NCBI RefSeq assembly: GCF_000504165.1
Contig: NZ_KI632505.1
Span: forward strand, 1-64,000
Direction: 5' to 3'
DNA: 64,000 nt
Source of the DNA: Bacillus sp. FJAT-14578
GTDB taxonomy: Bacteria; Bacillota; Bacilli; Bacillales; Bacillaceae_H
Below, in pieces: positions 7,945-15,569 of this stretch. The notes beneath the pieces are model-generated. The model saw only the letters and a program-made list of their open reading frames with translations. It was not told where the DNA came from and did not search any database. The translations under genes and the position numbers were made by a program. The first letter of the stretch is position 1; each line of letters starts with the position of its first letter.

Positions 7945-8618
7945 GCTTCTTTCACCTCAAGTTTATACCCTATTCCGCGAACCGTCGAAATCGTAAAATC
8001 ATCCGTCCGCTTCGAAAAGCGTTCACGCAATCGCTTCACATGAACATCAACCGTTCGAATATCTCCTTCAAAATCAATCCCCCAAATGAGCTCGATTAAT
8101 TGTTCCCGCGTAAACGTCCGCCCTGGATAGCTGGCAAGCTGTGCCAACAGTTCAAATTCTTTCAACGGAAGCATAATCGTGCTTTCATTGCATTTGACTT
8201 CGTAGCTTCTTCGATCAATGATTGTGTTTTTGAGCACAATATTTTCTGAACTGACAATGTGGTAGCGCCGAAGCAGCGCCTTCACTCGAAACAACAGCTC
8301 CTTCGGCTCAAACGGCTTCACTAAATAATCATCCGTTCCTGCCAAAAATCCTCGCTCTTTATCAATGATTTGTTCTTTTGCTGATAAAATAATGATGGGT
8401 ATATCATAATGTTTTCGAATTTCTTCACATAATTCATAGCCGTCTTTATTGGGCATCATAATGTCGACAATGGCTAAATGAATTCGCTCTTTCTCTAAAA
8501 TGAGCGAAGCCGCCTCGCCGTCTTCTCCTTCAAAAAACATATATCCTTCTTGCTGTAAATAATGGCGCAGCAGTTCACGGATATGAACATCATCATCTGC
8601 TACGAGTATATGTATCAT
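7941..8618 (-). CDS. hssR: OmpR-family response regulator, HssR-like
   Basis: A 225-residue regulator with a receiver domain (acidic pocket VADDD, phosphoacceptor Asp in AIVDIMMPNKDGYE, Lys in YLVKPFEPKEL) and a C-terminal winged helix (TFTREQLIELIWGIDFEGD, RTVDVHVKRLRERF). The segments GTDDYLVKPFEPKELLFRV and DVHVKRLR closely resemble HssR of heme-sensing systems. The start is the ATG at 8618, seven bases after AAGGAGG; a GTG two codons earlier is a poorer choice. Upstream at 8700-8719 is a direct repeat of the kind HssR binds. The usual target hrtAB (heme exporter) is not in this window. Confidence 0.85.
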   Translation of the reverse strand: MIHILVADDDVHIRELLRHYLQQEGYMFFEGEDGEAASLILEKERIHLAIVDIMMPNKDGYELCEEIRKHYDIPIIILSAKEQIIDKERGFLAGTDDYLVKPFEPKELLFRVKALLRRYHIVSSENIVLKNTIIDRRSYEVKCNESTIMLPLKEFELLAQLASYPGRTFTREQLIELIWGIDFEGDIRTVDVHVKRLRERFSKRTDDFTISTVRGIGYKLEVKEA

Positions 8619-8699
8619 CCTCACGCCTCCTTCAAGATTTGTCGTTTGCCGATTTCTTGACGATATGAAACATGGCCATTCCTTCTAGAATAAGAAAGG

Positions 8700-8719
8700 T
8701 TTATGAACACAAGATGAAC
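8700..8719 (-). promoter_or_regulatory. Probable HssR binding site (direct repeat)
   Basis: The minus strand reads GTTCATCTT-GT-GTTCATAAA. The published HssR site is a direct repeat of GTTCATATT with 2-bp spacing, so both half-sites agree in the GTTCAT core and in spacing. It lies about 80 bp upstream of the hssR-like start codon, which points to autoregulation. Confidence 0.65.
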
Positions 8720-8844
8720 GGTTTATTACAATTCTTTATATGCAACGAGCGCTGAAATTGCCCTTATCCATTCTATCGCATTACTCGAATGAATTGAACC
8801 GGATACACGTACGGACTCCAATCGATATCCATTAGTTTGACGTT

Positions 8845-8895
8845 CATACACGAATAGCAGGCAAGCACAAAGTGCTTGCCTGCTATTCGTGTATG
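8845..8895. repeat. 24-bp perfect inverted repeat with a 3-base loop
   Basis: Positions 8845-8868 and 8872-8895 are exact reverse complements around AAA. A T-rich tract follows on the plus strand only. It lies directly behind the 41-codon minus-strand gene at 8898 and may end its transcript, though the T-run is on the other strand. Confidence 0.7.
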
Positions 8896-8897
8896 AT

Positions 8898-9023
8898 TAT
8901 TTTTTCTGTTGGCTTTTCGCACGGTTCATTGCAAGCTCGGCCGCATATTCCTCTTGAGATTTCCCTTGCTTTTGGCTCTCCGATTGAATCTTTCTGAATT
9001 TGTTATCATTTAGATTTGGCATG
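8898..9023 (-). CDS. Small hydrophilic protein, 41 residues, possibly spore-associated
   Basis: A short open frame begins MPNLNDNKFRKIQSESQKQG and ends in a Lys/Gln-rich tail. The ribosome binding site GGAGGTG lies six bases before the ATG. The composition (Asn, Gln, Lys, Ser; an EEYAAE motif) resembles small acid-soluble spore proteins, but no family could be named. The signals make it a credible gene. A 24-bp hairpin sits just after its stop. Confidence 0.6.
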
Positions 9024-9110
9024 TGAACACCTCCCTATGAACACGGTTATTTTATACAATCCTGTGATTTTTATCCGCGTTCATTTGCTGAAAGATGTTT
9101 TGTGACTCAA

Positions 9111-9308
9111 TCATTTTTCGACCCAATTGTCGTCGCTGTCTTTTTTATATTTCTTCTTCACCGCACTCCACGCTACTTTAAAGGCTGTTTCTTCCTCCTT
9201 GTATTCCTTTGAAGCCGAATTAAAAGCTTCTTTAAAAATCTCTTGGGCATGATGGGGCAGATTGTCTTTTACTCCATCGGGAAGTTCGTTTAGAGAACGA
9301 TAAGGCAT
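9111..9308 (-). CDS. ChaB-family protein
   Basis: A 65-residue protein made of one ChaB domain: MPYRSLNELPDGVKDNLPHH, then HAQEIFKEAFNSA and AFKVAWSAVKKKY. ChaB was named as a putative regulator of the ChaA cation antiporter in enterobacteria. In bacilli its role is unclear. The ribosome binding site AAGGAGG is strong. It stands alone between a small-protein gene and the ABC-F gene, all on the minus strand. Confidence 0.8.
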   Translation of the reverse strand: MPYRSLNELPDGVKDNLPHHAQEIFKEAFNSASKEYKEEETAFKVAWSAVKKKYKKDSDDNWVEK

Positions 9309-9386
9309 TTCCTATTCCTCCTTTTCCAGTAAATAGCTTACTTGTCTATTTCCTATTCTCCATGATTCTAAACGTACCAACTACTA

Positions 9387-11090
9387 CTAATCATTCGCTG
9401 ACAGCTCCCGCTTCTCTTTGGAAAGCGCCAGGAATTTGGCGTCCAGCTCACTATATTTGTCTGAGCCGGGTGTCAATAGACTTAACTCACCGATGACAGC
9501 GGAAATTTCTGTTTCTAAAAGCAACAGTCGTTCTTCTTTGTCTTGTTTATTTGGAACAGCAGGCTGATTCTTTATGGCCTTATATTGCTCCAGATTCATT
9601 TCCACCCGCTTGATCATTCCATCTTCAATGATCAATAACTTATCACATAAACGATTGAGAAAGTAATAATCATGGGAGACGATGAGCATGGTGCCTGAAA
9701 ATTCGGCTAACGTTTCTTCGAATTGTTCTCGACTTGGAAGATCCAGATGATTGGTCGGTTCATCCAATATTAAAAAATCATGCTCCCGAATCAATATTTC
9801 CGTTAATTTTACACGTGTTCGCTCGCCTAAACTCAATGTTTGAATGGGACGGTTCAATACATTCTCCTTCATGCCCATGTTTGCCAGGATGGTTCTCGCA
9901 CGAAAAATATCCTCTTCATGAGTGAGTCCAAGAGCTTCAATAGGTGATTTTGTTGAAGGCATATCGCCAACATCTTGACTTAAATATGCTATTTTTAACG
10001 ATTCGCTTTTCCATAATTCCCCGCCCGTTAACGGTTCCTTCCCTAACAGCATGTTAATGAAGGTCGTTTTTCCCGCTCCATTGGCTCCGATAAGGCCGAT
10101 TCTTTCCCCATGGCCCATATAAAAGTGACTGTCTTGAAAAAGCGTCCGGCTTCTGAATTTCTTCATAAGCTCTTTCGCTTCAATGATTCGCTTTCCACGT
10201 TTCCCGCTTGCGTCGAATTGGAAGCGAACTTTCTTTTCTTCCTTCGGTTTTTCCACTTTATGTTTTTCGAGTTCCATGTCCAGCCGTTTCATTTTCGATT
10301 TAACGGCTCGATCTATTTTTTTTGCTCGAACGCCATGAAATTCTTTCATGCCTTCCTGCTCTCTCATCGTGCGGTGTGCTTTTCCTGCCCACTGCTGTAA
10401 ATTTGCAACTTGGCTTTCTATACGCGCCTTATGCTTTTGTTGGGTTTCATATTGATGGAGCTGATCTTCGTAACGCTTTTTCTTTTCGGTACGATAGGCA
10501 GAATAATTGCCGTCGTATATGGTTAACTTTCCGTCCTCCAGCTCAAAAACCTTTGTAATGGTTTGATCGAGGAAATACCGATCATGCGAAATAAGAATCA
10601 CTGTGCCTTTGTATTGATGGATCTGCTCGATCAGCCATTGAACACCTTGAAAATCCAAGTGATTGGTCGGTTCGTCGAGAATTAAGATATCCGGATTTGA
10701 GGCCCATATATGGGCTAACGTCATCTTTAATTTTTCTCCTCCGCTTAAATGAGAAAAACGTTCATGTTCCCATGAATGCACTTTCTTTAAACCCAATTCA
10801 CTGGCCAATTCCAGAAAGTCAGAAGAGACATCCTCTTCAACATAACCATTGACCTGATAGTCAACAGATTGAAGCAAGTATCCCACTCTCAATGGTTGTT
10901 TCCCGTTTTCAACCGTGCCTTTATCTGGTGCCGTTTTACCATATATGATGTTCGCCAGCGTTGTTTTCCCGGCTCCGTTCAATCCAACAAGACCGATCCG
11001 ATCCTGCGATTGTATGTCAAACGTAAGATCACGTAAAACCGTTCGTTCTCCAAAGTTTTTCTCTAGATTCCTCACTCTTAATATGTTCAT
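9387..11090 (-). CDS. ABC-F ATPase, probable ribosome protection (antibiotic resistance) type
   Basis: A 567-residue protein with two ATPase domains and no membrane segments. Domain 1 has Walker A GLNGAGKTT, signature LSGGE and Walker B LILDEPTNHLDF. A long charged linker (about 200-300) precedes domain 2 with GANGAGKTT, LSLGERT and LDEPTNHLDLP. The EQ2-type DEPTNHLD motifs mark the ABC-F class, which acts on ribosomes rather than in transport; resistance members displace drugs from the peptidyl-transferase centre. The ATG at 11090 follows GAGGTG and was preferred over an in-frame ATG at 11150. The long leader with a terminator hairpin and a 9-codon ORF suggests drug-induced attenuation, as known for vmlR-type genes. 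The drug range cannot be read from sequence. Confidence 0.85.
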   Translation of the reverse strand: MNILRVRNLEKNFGERTVLRDLTFDIQSQDRIGLVGLNGAGKTTLANIIYGKTAPDKGTVENGKQPLRVGYLLQSVDYQVNGYVEEDVSSDFLELASELGLKKVHSWEHERFSHLSGGEKLKMTLAHIWASNPDILILDEPTNHLDFQGVQWLIEQIHQYKGTVILISHDRYFLDQTITKVFELEDGKLTIYDGNYSAYRTEKKKRYEDQLHQYETQQKHKARIESQVANLQQWAGKAHRTMREQEGMKEFHGVRAKKIDRAVKSKMKRLDMELEKHKVEKPKEEKKVRFQFDASGKRGKRIIEAKELMKKFRSRTLFQDSHFYMGHGERIGLIGANGAGKTTFINMLLGKEPLTGGELWKSESLKIAYLSQDVGDMPSTKSPIEALGLTHEEDIFRARTILANMGMKENVLNRPIQTLSLGERTRVKLTEILIREHDFLILDEPTNHLDLPSREQFEETLAEFSGTMLIVSHDYYFLNRLCDKLLIIEDGMIKRVEMNLEQYKAIKNQPAVPNKQDKEERLLLLETEISAVIGELSLLTPGSDKYSELDAKFLALSKEKRELSAND

Positions 11091-11152
11091 ACCGTTCACC
11101 TCGCGCATCCGTTTCCGATTCGATGTATTGCTTTTCTCCTTTTTCCACATAG

Positions 11153-11181
11153 AAAAACCTCCCTAGTAACACCTAGAGAGG
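11153..11181 (-). terminator. Attenuator hairpin in the ABC-F leader
   Basis: On the minus strand CCTCTCTAG pairs with CTAGGGAGG (one mismatch), followed by TTTTT. This is a rho-independent terminator placed about 60 bases before the gene start codon, so it must be overcome for expression. The stop codon of the 9-residue leader ORF lies within its first arm. Confidence 0.7.
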
Positions 11182-11202
11182 TTGAGTATCCCAACTATAC
11201 AT
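11173..11202 (-). CDS. Candidate leader peptide MYSWDTQPL
   Basis: A nine-codon ORF in the ABC-F leader ends (TAG) inside the attenuator stem. Ribosomes stalled on it would cover the first arm and prevent termination, the usual logic of drug-inducible leaders. There is no clear Shine-Dalgarno sequence before it, which weakens the case. Another mini-ORF (ATG-GAG-CAA-TGA) behind AAAGGA lies near the start of the transcript. Confidence 0.4.
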   Translation of the reverse strand: MYSWDTQPL

Positions 11203-11220
11203 GACCGTATGAACAAATAA

Positions 11221-11255
11221 GAGTTGAGTCCACAGCCAAACAGCGTGAACAACTC
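11221..11255 (-). promoter_or_regulatory. Hairpin in the ABC-F leader, possible antiterminator partner
   Basis: GAGTTG (11221-11226) and CAACTC (11250-11255) can pair. Related GTTG/CAAC segments occur at 11181-11195, next to the terminator. These allow alternative foldings upstream of the attenuator. Confidence 0.4.
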
Positions 11256-11407
11256 CACTTGGTTAATAAGGATGTATGGAAAAATGGGCAGACCAATCCA
11301 ATTCTCTAGGTTTTGATTTTTATTCAAATAGTTGAATAGTATCGCCTAAGAAAATTAGATTAGAACTTCATTGCTCCATATTTCATCCTTTCGTTTCTTG
11401 ATTTAAT

Positions 11408-11435
11408 ATTATAAAGTATATGCAGTGATTGACAA
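11408..11435 (-). promoter_or_regulatory. Promoter of the ABC-F gene
   Basis: On the minus strand TTGTCA (11435-11430) and TATAAT (11413-11408) are 16 bp apart. A start near 11401 gives a leader of about 310 bases, long enough for regulation by attenuation. Confidence 0.55.
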
Positions 11436-11478
11436 AGGTGTCAACCCTTTTTTTGGTAAGATAGATGTTTATGCTCTT

Positions 11479-12093
11479 CTAGTTCAACAGGTGTAAACAG
11501 AAATCAAGGTCTGCCTGTAGGTGCACTTTCATTAATCGTTCTGCCTCATCTGCTTGATGCGAGCGAATGGCATCATAAATGAGTTGATGCTCATCAATGA
11601 GAAATGGCCGTTTATGGATGACAACGGTCTTCCTGAATAAGTAAATAATAGATTGCATTCGTTCGATCGTATCAACCATCACAGGGTTATTGGTGGCCTT
11701 GACAATAATGTCATGAAACTCTTCATTTGCGGCCATAATCTCCTCTGTCGTCCCGGTTCGAGCAATGTGAATGCTTTTTTCCAGCCTTTTCAAATCGTCT
11801 TCACCCATATAAGTAGCAGCAGATCGAGCTGCAAATCCCTCCAGCAATATCCGAACTTGAAAAAGGTTGCGGAGATCCGTATCGGTAGGATTTACCACGC
11901 GTTTTTCTTTTACTAACCCTTCTTGTTCAAGTTTCCGAATCGACTCACGGATGGGCGTTCGGCTGACTCCCAATTCTTCTGCCAACTTTTCTTCTATCAG
12001 CTTTGTTCCACGTTCCAGTTCACCGTTCAAAATTTTATCTCTTATATATTCATATGACTGCAAATAAGCTAATTGATTCGTTTTTTTTACCAT
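11479..12093 (-). CDS. GntR-family regulator, FadR subfamily (FCD domain)
   Basis: A 204-residue regulator. The N-terminal winged helix (residues about 5-70) has YEYIRDKILNGELERGTKL, LAEELGVSRTPIRESI and RKLEQEGLV. The C-terminal all-helical FCD ligand domain (about 80-200) has conserved Asp/His positions, for example EEFHDIIVKATNN and HQLIYDAI, that often bind a metal and an organic acid. The ATG at 12093 is preceded by GGAGAAGG; an upstream in-frame ATG lacks a site. The perfect palindrome TTGTATACAA at 12258-12267 is a likely operator. The neighbouring oxidoreductase gene is a possible target. Effector unknown. Confidence 0.85.
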   Translation of the reverse strand: MVKKTNQLAYLQSYEYIRDKILNGELERGTKLIEEKLAEELGVSRTPIRESIRKLEQEGLVKEKRVVNPTDTDLRNLFQVRILLEGFAARSAATYMGEDDLKRLEKSIHIARTGTTEEIMAANEEFHDIIVKATNNPVMVDTIERMQSIIYLFRKTVVIHKRPFLIDEHQLIYDAIRSHQADEAERLMKVHLQADLDFCLHLLN

Positions 12094-12257
12094 CGTTACC
12101 CTTCTCCTATTGAGAGACTGCGTTTTTGAACGCTGCTTCAATATTTTTTATTTCGTCCCAAAACTTGGAACTCTCCCTTAAAAGTATAGAACGATAACGT
12201 TATATTTAAAAGCCAAAATTTTAAAAGTTATATCTTTTGTATATATTTTCTAAAAAA

Positions 12258-12267
12258 TTGTATACAA
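12258..12267. promoter_or_regulatory. Likely GntR operator
   Basis: TTGTATACAA is a perfect palindrome of the TGTATACA type used by FadR-subfamily GntR proteins. It lies about 165 bp upstream of the gntR start, in an AT-rich promoter zone; a related TTTTGTATATA occurs about 20 bp away. Confidence 0.5.
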
Positions 12268-12386
12268 AGTAAATTAAAGTGTGTAACCGCCGGACTAGCA
12301 GCGCTTGAGGCAGTCTTTATCTTAAGCCTATTTTCTGGAATTTTTCCAGGAATTTAGAAAGGCAGTCTTTGTCGGTACAATCAGGA

Positions 12387-12430
12387 GGATGGGTCAAAAG
12401 AGCAAAAAAGAACCCTTTTGATCCATTCTC
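12387..12430 (-). terminator. Hairpin behind the oxidoreductase gene
   Basis: GGATCAAAAG and CTTTTGACCCATCC can pair on the minus strand around a T-rich loop, just after the stop codon at 12441. A similar GGGTCAAAAGGG-type hairpin follows yneP at 50171. Confidence 0.5.
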
Positions 12431-12440
12431 TTTCAAATTC

Positions 12441-13160
12441 TTAACGTTTTGGATTCACCCTTCCCTCTTGATCGAATTGAGCAGCAATGGATTGACCAAA
12501 ATGCCCCAATGTTCCATGTGCGTATGAACGTACAACCTCGGGAACTAACGACAGCAAGACCCTCTTTTCGTATTCGCTTTGATATCCTCCGCTTCGAAGC
12601 TCTTGTTCAATTTCTTTGGCGGCTTTAATGGCATGAAATGTGGCAATCCGATTTACTTTTTCGACGGTCGCTTCACTATCTGTAATCACACGCCCGATTT
12701 CGGAAAACATCCGGATGACAGATACAAATTGAGAATCGGCCCCCTCATTCGATTCTTCGGTGACAAAAAGCCCCTGCCCATTTTTTCGTAAATCATCGGC
12801 CTGGCCGACAAACTTCATTCCCATCCATTTTAAATCAGGATACTCCCCTTTTAGCTCAGAAGTATGTGCCGCTGTGGCCATATTAATCAAAATCGGTTTC
12901 TGTAAAGAAATTTGATTGGATTCAAGGTTTTCGACAAACGGAATAATTTGTTTGGCCGGAAGCGCTAAAATCAAGAAATCTGCCCTGCCGATCTCCTCCA
13001 TTTTCACGATTCGATGAAGCGGATACTCATGTAAGCAATCATTCGCTTTTTTGATATCTGGATGAAAAATCCCCACTTGAATGCCCTGTTGCTCGAACTG
13101 GGACAATAATGCTTTCCCTAACTTGCCGATTCCGGCGACGACCCAATTTTGCTTATTCAA
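12441..13160 (-). CDS. NAD(P)-binding oxidoreductase (F420/ProC-like fold)
   Basis: A 239-residue protein with an N-terminal Rossmann fold whose nucleotide loop is AGIGKLGKAL at about 9-18, followed by FHPDIKKA (end of strand 2) and DFLILALPAKQI. The C-terminal helical half resembles pyrroline-5-carboxylate reductase or F420-dependent NADP reductase relatives. The substrate is unknown. It stands alone on the minus strand, upstream of the GntR gene in transcription order, with a hairpin behind its stop. Either a metabolic dehydrogenase or a catalytically silent relative is possible. Confidence 0.65.
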   Translation of the reverse strand: MNKQNWVVAGIGKLGKALLSQFEQQGIQVGIFHPDIKKANDCLHEYPLHRIVKMEEIGRADFLILALPAKQIIPFVENLESNQISLQKPILINMATAAHTSELKGEYPDLKWMGMKFVGQADDLRKNGQGLFVTEESNEGADSQFVSVIRMFSEIGRVITDSEATVEKVNRIATFHAIKAAKEIEQELRSGGYQSEYEKRVLLSLVPEVVRSYAHGTLGHFGQSIAAQFDQEGRVNPKR

Positions 13161-13196
13161 TCTTACCGCTCCTTTCCTGACAGAAATTTGCCTAAT

Positions 13197-13355
13197 TTAC
13201 GTCATATAAGTATTCTGCAGATTGTTCGACTCATAAAAGATTTCGAGCAAATTTCGGTTTCCCCTGCTTTTCTTAATAAAAGGGCCTCCTGAACGATAAA
13301 ACTGATCATATTCCTCAATTACATCCAAATATTGATTAATGATTTGCTCCGTTCT
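13197..13355 (-). pseudogene. C-terminal remnant of an unidentified protein
   Basis: The minus strand reads EQIINQYLDVIEEYDQFYRS, then a GGPFIKK segment, and stops at 13197. The composition is protein-like, but the frame is closed by a TAA at 13356-13358 and there is no start codon or ribosome binding site. It looks like the surviving end of a deleted gene. The family was not recognised. Confidence 0.4.
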
Positions 13356-13863
13356 TTAATTGAAGTGGACTTTAATAATGTAAAATCGTCCTTGCTGACG
13401 AATGGTTTTATTTTTAACTTATCATTTAGAACATAGTTTTATAAGAATTATTGTGAGTCATTTAGCCCTTAAGTTGGTTAAATATTTAACTTATTTAACT
13501 AAAAAAGACACAAAATAAACGGTTATACGTTCATTTTGTATCCTTCAAATGGTTGATAAAACTTAGGTTTCTATCTTCTTTATACAGACATATAAGATTT
13601 CTATCACTAATTTTGATCATTCCCCCTCGGAAAACGGTTTCAATAATAAAGGAACAAGTGACTTGTACATTCCATATAATGTTTTTCGTAAGACCCTAAT
13701 AATTAAATACCTATTCCCTTTATTGCGAATATTCGAATGGAGCTAAATGTCAAAAGACTTTTAGCTTTTTTATTCAGAAAACATCATCACTAACATGTTG
13801 TGATGTGGCCATTTTCAACATTTTTTCGTCTTAAATTCAATTGGCTGAAAGGATTTGCTATAT
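13356..13863. other. AT-rich intergenic stretch
   Basis: No gene is supported. It contains one copy of the ATTTAGAACATAGTTT repeat (13424-13439) and a terminator-like AGCTAAA...TTTTAGCT hairpin near 13742-13769. Confidence 0.5.
13424..13439. repeat. ATTTAGAACATAGTTT repeat, copy 1
   Basis: This 16-base word recurs, with at most one change, at 48463-48478, 48603-48618 and 60409-60424. All four copies are intergenic and each follows a T-rich tract. Confidence 0.6.
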
Positions 13864-14085
13864 ATGAGTATCTACAGAGTAATCTCCTTTGTGCTAAATA
13901 CTCTGCTTGTATCTATTCGTCTCTATTTCCTCATTATTTTGTTAGTATTTCTAGGGATTAAGATTGGAACAATTTTAGGATTCAATCATTTTGTTCACTA
14001 CTTAAAGGATTCCGTTATGCCAAACTTGCTTTGGTATATAGATGATTACAAATCCCTGCGCCCCCTGATGGACGATCTTCAATAG
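13864..14085 (+). CDS. Small membrane protein of unknown function
   Basis: A 73-residue protein with a hydrophobic stretch at about 8-40 (LNTLLVSIRLYFLIILLVFL) and a polar tail with KSLRPLMDDLQ. GAAAGGA lies ten bases before ATG 13864; a TTG at 13855 is too close to that site. A strong terminator follows at 14107, supporting a real transcription unit. No family recognised. Confidence 0.5.
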   Translation: MSIYRVISFVLNTLLVSIRLYFLIILLVFLGIKIGTILGFNHFVHYLKDSVMPNLLWYIDDYKSLRPLMDDLQ

Positions 14086-14106
14086 GCAAGTTAAATACCA
14101 ATGCCT

Positions 14107-14142
14107 AAAAAGCCGGCACAGAACTCTCGCTGTACCGGCTTT
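14107..14142. terminator. Bidirectional terminator
   Basis: AAAAGCCGGCACAG and CTGTACCGGCTTTT form a GC-rich hairpin with A and T runs on either side. It separates the plus-strand small membrane gene from the convergent VanW gene. Confidence 0.75.
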
Positions 14143-14209
14143 TCGTTTACTTTGATATTTAAATTAGAACTTGCAAATCTCACAAACCGTCCTATTCTCA
14201 TTCTCTCTA

Positions 14210-15148
14210 TCAAATAGCTTTTTTGGCGGCTCTGACTTCTACCGTCAAAGTTCCTTTTTCTTTATCCATCTTTGCTTTTAGCATGATCGGATAATCTTTA
14301 TCATTAATGAATTTAAAATCCGGACCGCCCCACGATACAGTGGCATCCCTTCCTTCCGGCACATAGCCAACGGATTTGGAATGATGAGTGATGGCGGTAA
14401 CTTTTACACCCGCTTGATCGACGGCATTAAACAAGGTAGAAGATGTTTGGCAAATGCCTCCTCCTATCCCCATGACCAGCTCTTTGTTGAGGATTTCAGG
14501 AGCTGGCTGATAACCGGCTTCGGACGTTCTCGGTCCGACCACTTCATTGTATGAAAAATAGTCGCCGGGGCCCAGCACCACATTATTGATGGCGGCAGCC
14601 GACAGCTCGATGTTCCGGTTTCTCCCCGTGTCCGTTGTTCGAAAGTTCGTTGTATAAGTAGCGATGACCTGTTCGGTAATGCCCTTTGTGCTTTCTTTCG
14701 TGATGTTTGGCATCGTTTCATAAATGGGTACAGTCACCGTAAGCTCATTATCTATTTGTAAATTTTTCAAGTTTTCTACAAGTTCCTTTTCACTCAACAC
14801 AATTCTTTTCGTTCCCGGGATTAAATGGCCCTTTCCATCAACCTTCGTATTTTTCATGGGTTGATCGATTTCCTTTGCCATCTTTTCAGCCAATTCTTCA
14901 ATATCATTCTCGTAAACTTCTTTTTCACTATAATGGACAGGTTGATATTCTGTTAGTAATTCTCCTGTCCTCGAATCTATTAATTTATACACAAAATAAT
15001 CGGGCTTTATTTCTTTCGCTTCAAGCCCCTCGGCCTTCACCACGTGCTCATTTATCTCTTCTACTTCGATAGGAGTCGCATTTGCTTTTTCACTCGCGCA
15101 TCCCGCTAACAAAATACCCAACGCTGCAGCTATAAATCCATTCTTCAT
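14210..15148 (-). CDS. VanW-family lipoprotein
   Basis: A 312-residue exported protein. The N-terminus is a lipoprotein signal (MKNGFIAAALGILLAGC), so the mature protein should start at Cys17 and be anchored outside the membrane. The C-terminal VanW domain (about 170-310) contains RNRNIELSAAAINNVVLGPGDYFSYN, VVGPRTSEAGY and the hallmark GIGGGICQTSSTLFNA. VanW proteins occur in some glycopeptide-resistance clusters and in many Firmicutes as YoaR-like proteins, with a presumed but unproven link to the cell wall. It stands alone here; no van resistance genes are nearby, so a housekeeping role is likelier. Confidence 0.85.
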   Translation of the reverse strand: MKNGFIAAALGILLAGCASEKANATPIEVEEINEHVVKAEGLEAKEIKPDYFVYKLIDSRTGELLTEYQPVHYSEKEVYENDIEELAEKMAKEIDQPMKNTKVDGKGHLIPGTKRIVLSEKELVENLKNLQIDNELTVTVPIYETMPNITKESTKGITEQVIATYTTNFRTTDTGRNRNIELSAAAINNVVLGPGDYFSYNEVVGPRTSEAGYQPAPEILNKELVMGIGGGICQTSSTLFNAVDQAGVKVTAITHHSKSVGYVPEGRDATVSWGGPDFKFINDKDYPIMLKAKMDKEKGTLTVEVRAAKKAI

Positions 15149-15519
15149 TTGCTTTCCAACCTTTTTCCCATGGTTTTCTTATCCTTTTTCATCCTATGAT
15201 AGAAATTATATACAATTTCAGGCACTTTTTTAATCCCTTTTAATAGGAGTTTTACCCCATTTTTTCATAATGGACAAAAGTTTCCGCTATTTCCAAATAC
15301 ATGTTCTTACCGATTATAGTTGCTTTCACCCATAACGTAAATACCCTTTTCATTAAAGTTTTGATTATTTTTCTACTTTGGTTCAAAATGATGGAATAAA
15401 GGAAAAAAACTTGTTCGACACACGCATTTCTACAGTATTAAACGATCATTGTTGACCATATGTTTCGAGTTTTAAACACTTTTAGATTATTTCTTCATGA
15501 CTCAAATGCATAAAAAGGG
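15149..15519. other. Intergenic region upstream of the VanW gene
   Basis: AT-rich, with no gene seen on either strand. It should hold the promoter of the VanW gene, but no clear -35/-10 pair stood out. Confidence 0.4.
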
Positions 15520-15564
15520 AGGGTGAGCCAAAAGGAGAAAAACAATCTCTTTTAGCTCACCCTC
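15520..15564 (-). terminator. Terminator of the helicase gene
   Basis: On the minus strand GAGGGTGAGCTAAAAGAGA pairs with TCTCCTTTTGGCTCACCCTC-type sequence, followed by T-rich DNA. It lies a few bases after the helicase stop codon. Confidence 0.65.
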
Positions 15565-15569
15565 AATCA

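Larger units (their letters stand above)
12094..12440. other. Intergenic region with gntR control signals
   Basis: It holds the TTGTATACAA palindrome, AT-rich promoter sequence and, near 12306-12378, two similar GGCAGTCTTT segments around a GGAATTTTTCC-type short inverted repeat. No gene was seen. Confidence 0.5.

Noticed and set aside
14210..15148. VanW gene as part of a vancomycin-resistance cluster
   Set aside because: No vanHAX, vanY or vanRS genes are nearby; lone VanW lipoproteins are common in Bacillaceae.
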